Assembly: GCA_012838505.1 (NCBI GenBank)
Contig: DUPD01000031.1
Coordinates: 1 to 41,477, forward strand
Length of the DNA stretch: 41,477 bases
Reading direction: 5' to 3'
Origin: Bacilli bacterium
GTDB lineage: Bacteria; Bacillota; Bacilli; Bacillales; Amphibacillaceae
The position numbers and the translations under genes were made by a program. This document shows, one piece after another, positions 1-7,515 of the stretch (the stretch's first letter is position 1; every line of letters begins with the position of its first letter). Under the pieces are notes generated by a model, which was given only the letters and a program-made list of their open reading frames with translations, was not told the DNA's origin and did not search any database.

Positions 1-90
1 ACCTTTCATGCCCATTGTCTTTTTTCTTAGTGCGAAGCTGACTAATAACTGAATATTTTGTTAATTAATATTTTGATGAAAAATTAACAC

Positions 91-2205
91 TTGACTTTAT
101 CAATCACTTTTTATGCAACGCTAGTGAATACAGAGGAACTCTTGCAACTTAATTGGCTCAACCAAACCCCGATTCGAAAAGGATTGCTCGGTTTGAAAGA
201 TAATGGGACATTCAAAACAAATATGTTTGAGACCTTCGATGTTGTCCAAGAGAAGCAGACGAAACAAACCTTTTATGGAAATATTCACTCGCAAGCATTT
301 CCACCGAAGGAATTATTGTTTAATCACTCATTCATGGGCGACGAAAATACAATACTCGTTATCCCGATTGTTCAAGAAGATCATTATTTTGGGATGTTTG
401 GTTTTGTCGGTACCGATGATATTATGACGCAATTGATGCCACTTCACACGACCTATCAATTGGCGACTTATTTTGCTGCTGGTTATCTAAGAGCAAATAT
501 TACTGAACGGATGAACAATTATTCTCAGCAACTCGAAATGATTTCAGATATTATTTATGATGGCATTTGGGAATATACCAACACTAATAAAGAAATTGTT
601 TGTCGAGGTGGAATTGTTCAACACTTCGGTGAACGAACAAATTACGCAAATATTGATTTCGAACGAATTGTAAACATCATTCATCCAAAAGACCGAGAGT
701 TTTTCATAGCAAGTCTTGCCTTAGACCGAAGAATAACGAAACAAATTAATCTTGAGGTTAGAGTCATTACGAACAATAATCAACTCATGTGGATTCAAAT
801 TGTCGGTCAATTCATTTATGTTGATGGTAAGCTTACAAAAGCCGTTGGTTCAGTAAAAGATATTACCAATCGAAAAAAAGCAGATGCAAAAATTAATGAG
901 CTTGCTTTCTATGACACCCTAACTGGCCTAGCTAATCGGATTTCCTTTGAAGAACAGCTAGCTAAAGAAATTGAAATTGCCAAAGATAACGACCAATCCA
1001 TTGCTCTAATTCTCTGTGACCTTGATCGCTTTAAAGTGATCAATGATAGTTATGGACACAAAGTTGGCGATCACATTTTAAAAACTGTTGCTGCACGGGT
1101 AAAACCATTGCTTGCTGAAAATCAATTTTTTGCTCGATTTGGTAGCGATGAGTTTGTTGTAATTATGCCGCACATTAACGATAATCAAGAAGCTTATCAA
1201 TTGGCGAGTGATATTGTTCAAGTGATCAATCAGCCGATTTATGATGAACATCGTCACTACCAAATTTCAACGAGTGTTGGAATCAGCATCTATCCTGAAA
1301 ATAGCAAGGCAACTGATATACTTGTTTCTGCAGATATCGCAATGCACAGTGCTAAAGCAGAAGGGCGGAATCGAATCCATATTTTTAATGACCAAATCAA
1401 GCATCATAATGCGAGTCAAATCAAACTTGAAGAGCAACTCCGGCATGCTGTCGAATATGATGAATTATCACTCCATTTCCAACCGATTTATTACGTTGAT
1501 TCCGAGGAAATATATGGCGTCGAAGCCTTGTTGCGCTGGAACTCGAAAGAATTCGGTAAAGTTAGCCCGCGTGACTTTATTCCATTAGCTGAAGAAACCG
1601 GCTTAATTGTTTCGATTGGAGAATGGGTCATTTATGAGGCGATTCGGGTGATGAAGAAATGGCAGAGAAAGTATGATGTTCCGATCAAGATGTTCATTAA
1701 TTTATCATCAAGACAAGTTAATCATCCAAATTTCTCAAGAGAACTAAAGCGAATTTTTGATATTACTGATATTGATCCGCGCCGGATTTCATTTGAAATA
1801 ACGGAAAGTATGATGATCGATAATTTTGAGCAAGGTAAATTAATTTTAGCTGAGTTAATCGATATGGGGGTAAAACTATCCTTAGATGATTTTGGAACGG
1901 GGTATTCGTCACTGTCTTCATTAAGACACTTACCATTTCAAATTTTAAAAATCGATAAATCATTTATTGATGATCTCTCTGCAGTTGATGCGAACGTCGC
2001 AATTTTAAAAGCGATTATTGAAATGGCACACTCGCTTAATTTATCCGTTGTTGCAGAAGGGATTGAGCGGCAAGAGCAATACGATTTAGTCGCAAGTTTA
2101 GGTGTGGACTTTATCCAAGGCTATTACACAAACCCTCCTCTACCTGAAGATAAAATCGAAAAATTTTTCAAGAGAAAACACCCACAAAAACCGAGTAGCC
2201 CCTAA
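91..2205 (+). CDS. GGDEF-EAL cyclic-di-GMP signalling protein with N-terminal sensor region
   Basis: Predicted c-di-GMP turnover enzyme of 704 aa. Residues 1-135 form a GAF-like or unknown sensor region and 150-265 look like a PAS domain ending in the usual DITNRKK. A GGDEF domain follows (about 270-435), then an EAL domain (about 445-695). The cyclase signature reads GSDEF at 351-355 instead of GGDEF, and no RxxD inhibitory site precedes it. The EAL residues all appear present: E478 in EALLRW, N537, E569, D599-D600 in DDFGTG, K620, E656 and Q676. Phosphodiesterase activity is therefore the safer inference. No hydrophobic membrane segment is evident, so it is probably cytoplasmic. The start is doubtful: the TTG has no clear ribosome site and an in-frame stop lies at 85-87. 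GTG at 124 is an alternative, and a lost 5' end is possible. Confidence 0.9.
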   Translation: MTLSITFYATLVNTEELLQLNWLNQTPIRKGLLGLKDNGTFKTNMFETFDVVQEKQTKQTFYGNIHSQAFPPKELLFNHSFMGDENTILVIPIVQEDHYFGMFGFVGTDDIMTQLMPLHTTYQLATYFAAGYLRANITERMNNYSQQLEMISDIIYDGIWEYTNTNKEIVCRGGIVQHFGERTNYANIDFERIVNIIHPKDREFFIASLALDRRITKQINLEVRVITNNNQLMWIQIVGQFIYVDGKLTKAVGSVKDITNRKKADAKINELAFYDTLTGLANRISFEEQLAKEIEIAKDNDQSIALILCDLDRFKVINDSYGHKVGDHILKTVAARVKPLLAENQFFARFGSDEFVVIMPHINDNQEAYQLASDIVQVINQPIYDEHRHYQISTSVGISIYPENSKATDILVSADIAMHSAKAEGRNRIHIFNDQIKHHNASQIKLEEQLRHAVEYDELSLHFQPIYYVDSEEIYGVEALLRWNSKEFGKVSPRDFIPLAEETGLIVSIGEWVIYEAIRVMKKWQRKYDVPIKMFINLSSRQVNHPNFSRELKRIFDITDIDPRRISFEITESMMIDNFEQGKLILAELIDMGVKLSLDDFGTGYSSLSSLRHLPFQILKIDKSFIDDLSAVDANVAILKAIIEMAHSLNLSVVAEGIERQEQYDLVASLGVDFIQGYYTNPPLPEDKIEKFFKRKHPQKPSSP

Positions 2206-2221
2206 GCAACTCGGTTTTTTT
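2191..2221. terminator. Bidirectional terminator between the GGDEF-EAL gene and acsA
   Basis: CCGAGT (2191-2196) pairs with ACTCGG (2209-2214). Seven T follow on the plus side, and the A run at 2186-2190 gives a U tract on the minus side. The TAA of the GGDEF-EAL gene lies in the loop, and the acsA stop lies just beyond the T run, so one hairpin serves two convergent genes. Confidence 0.85.
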
Positions 2222-2222
2222 A

Positions 2223-3887
2223 TTAAATACTGAGGGTTTTATAGTTAAGTTTCTCAATCTCTTGCTGTTTCAGTTCACGTCTGAGGATTTTACCAGATAT
2301 TTTTGTTTTTGGCAGGCTATCAACAACTTCAATCTCCCGTGGATATGCATGTGCTGCTAGATTTTTTTTCACGTGTAATCGAATTTCTTCTAATAATTCT
2401 TCGGTATTAAAATAACCTGGCTTTAACGTAATAAACGCTTTGACAATCTCACCTCTAACCGGATCCGGTTTTCCAATCACACCTGCCTCTTCAACGGCTG
2501 GGTGCTCAATTAACGAACTCTCGACTTCAAATGGTCCAATCCGCTCACCTTGTGAATTAATCATATCATCCTGACGACCTTGGAAGAAAATATAACCTTC
2601 CTGATCTTGATATGCGAGATCACCTGACACGTACCAGCCGGGATAGTTAAAATATTGTTCATACTTCGCTTGATTATTCCAAATTGCTTTCATCAATCCT
2701 GGCCAAGGAGCTTTAATTGCTAACTGGCCAACCTCGCCTCTAGGTAACTCTTCTCCATCATCATCTAAAATCGCAATTGTTATGCCTGGAAAAGCACGAC
2801 CCATCGAACCAGGTTTAATTTTTTCCGCTGGAAGATTAACAATTAAATGACCACCCGTTTCCGTCATCCACCACGTGTCATGAATCCTCAAATTTAACTG
2901 CTGATCTGCCCAGAAGATGACTTCTGGATTGAGGGGTTCACCAACACTTAATACATGCCTTAATGATGACAGATCATAGTTTTTATATAAGTCTCCTTTC
3001 GCTTTTAATAACCGAAAAGCAGTCGGTGCACTATACAAAATGGTGACTTTAAATTGTTCAATAATATCGTACCAACTGGCCGCATCAAATCTTCCCGATT
3101 GAATCACAATCGTGGCACGGTTGAGCCATGGTGCAAAAATACCATAGACGCTCCCAGTCACCCAGCCGGGATGCGATGTACACCAATAAACATCGGAACT
3201 CTTAATATCGAGCACCCAATTCCCTGAAACAAAATGGTGAATAAATGCCCGGTGAGCGTGAACGACACCTTTCGGCTTGCCTGTTGAACCACTTGTATAG
3301 TGAATTAACATCGGATCATCTGGATCAACCCACTCTACATATGGATCAGGTTTAATTTCAAGTCCATCGATATCTTCTTGAAAAATAATTTCTTTTAAAG
3401 ATGGCAGTTTTGCTTGATCGACACGTTTGCCTAGTTGATAATCTGTAATCAATAATTCACCTTGGCAATCCTCAATTCGCTGATGAACAGCTTCTTGCAT
3501 AAATCCTTCAAATAAAGGAACTGCAATAGCACCAATTCGGATCGTCGCTAAAATTGCAAAATAACAAGCTGGATTTTTAGGTAAAAAGATAAAGACTCGA
3601 TCACCTTTTTTCACACCTTTACGTCTCAGTAACGCGACATAAAGATCAATCCTTTCCTTTACCTCAGCAAAATTATATGCCGACCTAATCCGTCCATTGA
3701 CATAGTGTAAGGCGATTTTTTCACCAAAACCATCCTCAACATGCTTATCGACAGTTAAATAGGCCGCATTGATTTTTTTATTTTGCTTTAATTCAGTTAA
3801 ATAATGTTCCCAAGTGAACGATTCATAAGTTGATTGATAATTTGATAGATTGTAAGTTCCCTTAACTGGGGGTAAAATCTTGTTCAT
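2223..3887 (-). CDS. acsA: Acetyl-CoA synthetase (AMP-forming), AcsA-like
   Basis: Adenylate-forming acyl-CoA ligase of 554 aa, predicted to convert acetate, ATP and CoA to acetyl-CoA. It carries the P-loop-like YTSGSTGKPKG (about 197-207), DTWWMTETGG (about 337-346), the SGDL hinge region (about 421) and the C-terminal catalytic lysine in KISGKILRR (K533). The tryptophan pair before MTETG is typical of acetate-specific members; a longer or sulfur-containing acyl substrate is not excluded. The gene starts 15 nt after the stop of the ABC remnant, and its ribosome site GGGAGG abuts that stop. It thus appears to be the distal gene of the operon headed by two SAM riboswitches, an unexpected regulator for this enzyme. 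No other promoter is evident directly in front of it. Confidence 0.88.
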   Translation of the reverse strand: MNKILPPVKGTYNLSNYQSTYESFTWEHYLTELKQNKKINAAYLTVDKHVEDGFGEKIALHYVNGRIRSAYNFAEVKERIDLYVALLRRKGVKKGDRVFIFLPKNPACYFAILATIRIGAIAVPLFEGFMQEAVHQRIEDCQGELLITDYQLGKRVDQAKLPSLKEIIFQEDIDGLEIKPDPYVEWVDPDDPMLIHYTSGSTGKPKGVVHAHRAFIHHFVSGNWVLDIKSSDVYWCTSHPGWVTGSVYGIFAPWLNRATIVIQSGRFDAASWYDIIEQFKVTILYSAPTAFRLLKAKGDLYKNYDLSSLRHVLSVGEPLNPEVIFWADQQLNLRIHDTWWMTETGGHLIVNLPAEKIKPGSMGRAFPGITIAILDDDGEELPRGEVGQLAIKAPWPGLMKAIWNNQAKYEQYFNYPGWYVSGDLAYQDQEGYIFFQGRQDDMINSQGERIGPFEVESSLIEHPAVEEAGVIGKPDPVRGEIVKAFITLKPGYFNTEELLEEIRLHVKKNLAAHAYPREIEVVDSLPKTKISGKILRRELKQQEIEKLNYKTLSI

Positions 3888-3902
3888 CGTTAAAAAACCT
3901 CC

Positions 3903-4172
3903 CTAAATAGCTTTCCGATTTAAATTGAGTCGATCCAAAATTCTTGCTTTATAATGAGCAGATTGTGCTGATGTTCGTGATCGGGGGCGTTCTTCCTCAA
4001 AAGCTTCTTCGACCCAACCAAATTCTTTTAAGACTAAACTCGTCGGTGAATAATGCGCATAATCCAATCTAATTTTGTCCGGCTGTGACTGCCCCGACGT
4101 CTCATTACTGCACCCAATCATTAAAAATAATAGACTAATTATCCCCACTAAAAATAAATTTCTCTTTGTCAT
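3903..4172 (-). pseudogene. Collapsed ABC transporter: lipoprotein N-terminus fused to an ATPase-like C-terminus
   Basis: ORF of 89 aa from an ATG with AGGTGG 8 nt upstream. Residues 1-20 are a lipoprotein signal ending in LMIGC. The next 45 or so resemble the start of sulfonate/nitrate-type substrate-binding proteins (IRLDYAHYSPTSLV, then FGWVEEAFEEE), a family normally over 300 aa long. At that point the sequence switches to RPRSRTSAQSAHYKARILDRL, which resembles the last residues of SsuB/TauB-type ATPases (a PR-RT...A...R..IL..L pattern). The simplest reading is an in-frame deletion that removed most of the binding protein, the permease and most of the ATPase. It sits behind tandem SAM riboswitches, fitting an ancestral sulfur-compound importer. 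The short product is unlikely to transport anything. Confidence 0.7.
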
Positions 4173-4196
4173 TTTAATAGCCACCTAATTTTTTAA

Positions 4197-4227
4197 AATA
4201 AAAAATGCCCCTTCATAAGAAGTAGGC
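4197..4227 (-). terminator. Terminator of the downstream SAM riboswitch
   Basis: On the minus strand TGCCT.CTTC pairs with GAAGGGGCA around a TTAT loop, followed by TTTTTTATTTT. The CTTCTTAT arm can also pair with the GATAAGGAG end of the preceding aptamer, the expected antiterminator exchange. It lies 25 nt before the remnant ORF. Confidence 0.85.
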
Positions 4228-4243
4228 AAAATAAAAAACACTC

Positions 4244-4333
4244 CTTATCGTTCAGACAAATGTCTGCTGGCATTAGCACCTTTTCCAGGTTGCTGGGCTT
4301 CATCGGGCCAGTCCCTCCACCACTCTTCATAAG
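4244..4333 (-). promoter_or_regulatory. SAM-I (S-box) riboswitch, second of two
   Basis: The minus strand carries the S-box core: CTTATGAAGAG, then GGTGGAGGGACTGGCCC, GATGAAGCCCAGCAACC and GGTGCTAATGCC, closing with GATAAG. CTTAT and ATAAG form the basal helix. This copy is close to the S-box consensus as I know it. SAM binding should stabilise the aptamer and favour the terminator just downstream, shutting off the remnant ORF and acsA. Confidence 0.93.
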
Positions 4334-4358
4334 TTTGTATTCAGTTATGATTGAATTT

Positions 4359-4393
4359 AAAAAACCCTCCCCTCATCAGATGATGAAGGCAGG
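4359..4393 (-). terminator. Terminator of the upstream SAM riboswitch
   Basis: On the minus strand CCTGCCTTCATCA pairs with TGATGAGGGGAGGG, followed by TTTTTT. The CATCATC segment is complementary to the GATGATGAA end of the first aptamer, so the two structures are mutually exclusive. Confidence 0.85.
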
Positions 4394-4412
4394 ATTTAAG
4401 GCAAGCCATTAA

Positions 4413-4511
4413 TTCATCATCCAAAGCAATTGCTTTGCTGGTCGGGGCACCTTACAAATGTAGGTTGCCGTGAAGTCATAGAGCCAGTTCTCTCGTTCAC
4501 TCTTGATAAGG
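4413..4511 (-). promoter_or_regulatory. SAM-I (S-box) riboswitch, first of two
   Basis: The minus strand reads CTTATCAAGAGTG, GAGAGAACTGGCTC, TATGA, CACGGCAACC, AAGGTGCC, then GGATGATGAA. This is the S-box order with a more divergent core than the second copy (GAGAGAACTGGCTC instead of GAGGGACTGGCCC), though complementary changes keep the helix. TTATC and GATGA close the basal helix. Its own terminator follows, so it can act independently of the second switch. Confidence 0.88.
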
Positions 4512-4571
4512 TAACGATTGATTCAGTCAGTTTTCAACTTGAATCAATTGTCACAATTTTTAATTAAATTG

Positions 4572-4599
4572 ATTATAACACAAATATCTGATCTGTCTA
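4572..4599 (-). promoter_or_regulatory. Sigma-A-type promoter of the SAM-riboswitch operon
   Basis: On the minus strand TAGACA (4599-4594) and TATAAT (4577-4572) are 16 nt apart. This places the start of transcription about 50 nt before the first aptamer. Confidence 0.65.
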
Positions 4600-4695
4600 C
4601 TATGAATTTAACTTTTTTTGAGAAAAAAGTGTCTGACGCTAAAAAGTGGGTATAGTATAGAGAACTGAATTTAAATTTGATGAGGAGAGAAACCA

Positions 4696-5469
4696 ATGAA
4701 AAAACGCGTCGCAATTATTACTGGAGCAAGCTCAGGAATTGGTGAAGCAACAGCGATTCGCTTGGCAAAAGCAGGCGTTAAAATTGGCTTGATCGATATT
4801 AAAGAAGAAAATGCAGAGAAAGTCCAGAAAGCCGTTGAAAAAGAACAAGCTGAAGCATTTATTGCTGAAGCAGACGTTAAAGACCCTGAGCAAGTTCAAC
4901 AAGCGATCGATTCAATTGTTGATCACTTTGGTCAACTTGATTTTGTTTTTGCCAATGCTGGCATTAATGGTAAGGTCGCACCCATTGAAGACATTACACC
5001 AGGTGAATGGGATCAAACACTTGAAACGAATTTAAAAGGGACTTTTTTAACAGTTAAATATGCGATTCCACACATGAAAAAACATGGGGGTAGCATCGTG
5101 ATTACGAGTTCAATTAATGGCAATCGTAAATTTTCTGGTTTTGGCATGGCTGCATACAGCTCAAGTAAAGCTGGCCAAATGGCTTTCGGAAAAATGGCTG
5201 CCCTCGAACTATCTAATTACCGAATTAGAGTCAACATCATCTGCCCGGGTTGGATTGAAACAAATATTGATAAAAATACGTTTGCTGAAAAAGATAATCT
5301 CAAAAAAATTGAAATTCCGGTTGAATATCCAGAAGGTTCACAACCGTTAGATGGTGAACCGGGAACACCAGAAGAAGTTGCTGAACTCGTTTATTTCCTC
5401 AGCTCTGGTGCTGCGAGTCATATTTCAGGGACTGAGGTCTTTATTGATGGTGCTTCGACATTGTTATAA
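4696..5469 (+). CDS. SDR-family NAD(P)-dependent oxidoreductase
   Basis: Classical short-chain dehydrogenase of 257 aa. The cofactor motif TGASSGIG is at residues 10-17, with D34 in GLIDIK suggesting NAD preference. ANAG, the catalytic serine in ITSSING, and the YSSSK tyrosine-lysine pair are all present, and the C-terminus GTEVFIDGASTLL is typical of the family. The substrate cannot be read from sequence. The start ATG follows GAGGAGAG at good spacing. It is divergent from the SAM-riboswitch operon and appears monocistronic, since a hairpin follows. Sugar, polyol or keto-ester dehydrogenases are all possible. Confidence 0.9.
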   Translation: MKKRVAIITGASSGIGEATAIRLAKAGVKIGLIDIKEENAEKVQKAVEKEQAEAFIAEADVKDPEQVQQAIDSIVDHFGQLDFVFANAGINGKVAPIEDITPGEWDQTLETNLKGTFLTVKYAIPHMKKHGGSIVITSSINGNRKFSGFGMAAYSSSKAGQMAFGKMAALELSNYRIRVNIICPGWIETNIDKNTFAEKDNLKKIEIPVEYPEGSQPLDGEPGTPEEVAELVYFLSSGAASHISGTEVFIDGASTLL

Positions 5470-5480
5470 TGATTAATAGA

Positions 5481-5512
5481 GTCTTAGGTGAATTTTTACC
5501 TAAGGCTTTATT
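5481..5512 (+). terminator. Hairpin after the SDR gene
   Basis: CTTAGGT (5483-5489) pairs with ACCTAAG (5498-5504), followed by the weak tail GCTTTATT. Probable terminator. Confidence 0.6.
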
Positions 5513-5581
5513 GAGTGCTGCAATTCATTTTTCAGTATTATTTTTTGACTTATGCTAAAATGTTGATGAGGAGGAGATTCA

Positions 5582-6958
5582 TTGGATACATCAACAAATC
5601 GTCTTGCCACAGCACCTGTCGGCAAGCTTTTATTTACGCTCGCAATCCCTAATATTTTTGCGCAGCTTGTCAATATGCTTTACAATATCGTCGATCGCAT
5701 TTACATCGGACGGATTCCGGATGTTGGGGCTGATGCTTTAACTGGGGTTGGCGTTGGCTTTCCTATCTTCATGATCATTTTGGCCTTTAGTTCACTTGTC
5801 GGGATGGGCGGTGCGCCGCAAGCGGCGATCAAGCTTGGTGAAGGTAAACGTGATGAAGCTGAAAAAATTCTCGGCAATAGTATTGCATTATTAATCGCGT
5901 TGTCAGTCCTACTAACTACGATCTTTTTAATTTTCGGGAAGGATTTGCTTTACTTATTTGGGGCTAGTGATCGAACGATCGACTATGCCTGGGATTACAT
6001 TAAAATCGTGATTCTCGGAGCGATCACAATCCAGTTTGCACTCGGTTTAAATCCGTACATAGCTACACAAGGATTTGCGAAATACAGTATGTTAACTGTT
6101 CTAATTGGTGCGGTCTTAAATATCGTACTTGACCCGATTCTAATTTTTGGATTTGATATGGGTGTACAGGGGGCGGCTATTGCTACCGTCTTCTCACAGG
6201 GCGTGTCTGCGCTTTGGGTGTTAAATTTTTTAACTGGGAAAAAATCGACACTACGGATCCGGCCAAAGTACATTCGTTTGAAAAAATCTTATGTGATTCT
6301 AATTTTGAGTCTTGGTATTTCACCATTTATTATGCAAAGTACTGAGAGCTTACTTAACATTACCTTTAATACGTCGTTACAGCAGTATGGTGGTGATTTA
6401 AACGTTGGTGCGATGACGATTACAGCGAGTTTAATGCAGATGCTGATGTTGCCACTGATGGGTCTAACTCAAGGGGCGCAACCGATTATTAGTTATAACT
6501 TTGGTGCGAATAATTTTGATCGTGTCAAGCAGGCTTTTAAATATTTGTTTATTAGCTCGATTGCTTATTCGGCACTATTTTGGCTAGCAGTACAAATTTT
6601 CCCGCGTGTTTTTATCGCATTATTTACGACAGATCCAGCCTTAGTTGATGTGACTGCTAATAATATGAGAGTCTATATGGCTGTCGTCTTTATGTTCGGT
6701 GCTCAAATCGCGTGTCAACAAACGTTTATCGCCTTGGGTCAAGCACGTAAATCACTATTCTTAGCTTTATTACGGAAAATTATCTTATTGATTCCACTAA
6801 TTTTAATTTTACCATTTTTCTTTACCAACAAAGTGTTTGGGGTCTTGGTCGCAGAGCCAATCGCAGATTTTATTTCAGTCGTGGTAACTGTGATCATTTT
6901 CTTCACAAGCTTCGGAAAAATTTTAACAGAGAAAAAAATCAAAAAACAGTCGGTTTAA
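5582..6958 (+). CDS. MATE-family efflux transporter
   Basis: Polytopic membrane protein of 458 aa with about 12 hydrophobic segments and the two-fold repeat of MATE exporters. The N-terminal PVGKLLFTLAIPNIFAQLVN and the repeated P/G-rich helices are typical. MATE proteins export cationic drugs or metabolites in exchange for Na+ or H+; the substrate is not predictable. The start is TTG, chosen because GAGGAGG lies 6-7 nt upstream and no better start follows. It is monocistronic. A second, only distantly similar MATE gene lies at 17.4-18.8 kb. Confidence 0.92.
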   Translation: MDTSTNRLATAPVGKLLFTLAIPNIFAQLVNMLYNIVDRIYIGRIPDVGADALTGVGVGFPIFMIILAFSSLVGMGGAPQAAIKLGEGKRDEAEKILGNSIALLIALSVLLTTIFLIFGKDLLYLFGASDRTIDYAWDYIKIVILGAITIQFALGLNPYIATQGFAKYSMLTVLIGAVLNIVLDPILIFGFDMGVQGAAIATVFSQGVSALWVLNFLTGKKSTLRIRPKYIRLKKSYVILILSLGISPFIMQSTESLLNITFNTSLQQYGGDLNVGAMTITASLMQMLMLPLMGLTQGAQPIISYNFGANNFDRVKQAFKYLFISSIAYSALFWLAVQIFPRVFIALFTTDPALVDVTANNMRVYMAVVFMFGAQIACQQTFIALGQARKSLFLALLRKIILLIPLILILPFFFTNKVFGVLVAEPIADFISVVVTVIIFFTSFGKILTEKKIKKQSV

Positions 6959-7058
6959 TATTTGTTGAGTTATTCACTCAACTTTCGCAAGCTAAAATGT
7001 GCATCTAAACGTTTAAGTCATTAGTAGCGTTGCATAAAAAAGTTAAGGTAAAATCAAG

Positions 7059-7348
7059 TGATGTGATTAGTTCTAAGTAAGAGGATCACACCCACAGCTG
7101 AGAGATATTTCGCTTTCCTCGAAAATAAAGATCAATTTTCTTCGTGCGATGCTTATTCGGGGAAGCTTTCCTTATCCTACGGGCAGGTGTTTATGGTGGG
7201 ACGAGTAACCGCAGTCCCAGTCCCAGTCCCAGTCCCAACATCTAACTGACCCACGTCCTGTGCGCCCGAGGCACGCCCGCGGTAAGCGAAATATTTTCCC
7301 GAAGCGGTTGTATTGATCGATTAATATCAGTTATCTCAAATCACATCA
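7059..7348. repeat. Large structured intergenic element, copy A
   Basis: The element is bounded by TGATGTGATT (7059-7068) and its perfect complement AATCACATCA (7339-7348). An inner 11-bp helix joins ATATTTCGCTT (7105-7115) to AAGCGAAATAT (7284-7294). A 37-nt core at 7236-7272 differs from the core at 41113-41149 by three transitions. CAGTCC is repeated four times at 7212-7235 and can pair with TGGGAC at 7197-7202. No convincing ORF is present. It fills most of the 557-nt gap between the MATE and xylosidase genes; the rest holds only a short hairpin (6965-6981) and the GH43 terminator. Confidence 0.7.
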
Positions 7349-7471
7349 ATAAGACTTGACATAGGAAAGAAAAGTTTATGCAATGCTACTGTTAAGTCGT
7401 AATGTTTTAAGCTTCACATTTGCTATGATCCTAAATAACAGCTGAGATTACCAAACAATCACTCACAATTT

Positions 7472-7513
7472 AAAAAGGTAGATTGGGGAAAGTATGTCCC
7501 TATCTACCTTTTT
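7472..7513 (-). terminator. Terminator of the GH43 gene
   Basis: AAAAAGGTAGAT (7472-7483) pairs with ATCTACCTTTTT (7502-7513), extended by GGG/CCC. U tracts exist in both directions. It ends two bases before the xylosidase stop. Confidence 0.85.
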
Positions 7514-7515
7514 AT

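Noticed and set aside
7212..7239. Short direct repeats (CAGTCC x4) as a possible CRISPR remnant
   Set aside because: Units are 6 nt, contiguous and without spacers; no cas genes are present. They lie within a hairpin arm of the structured element.
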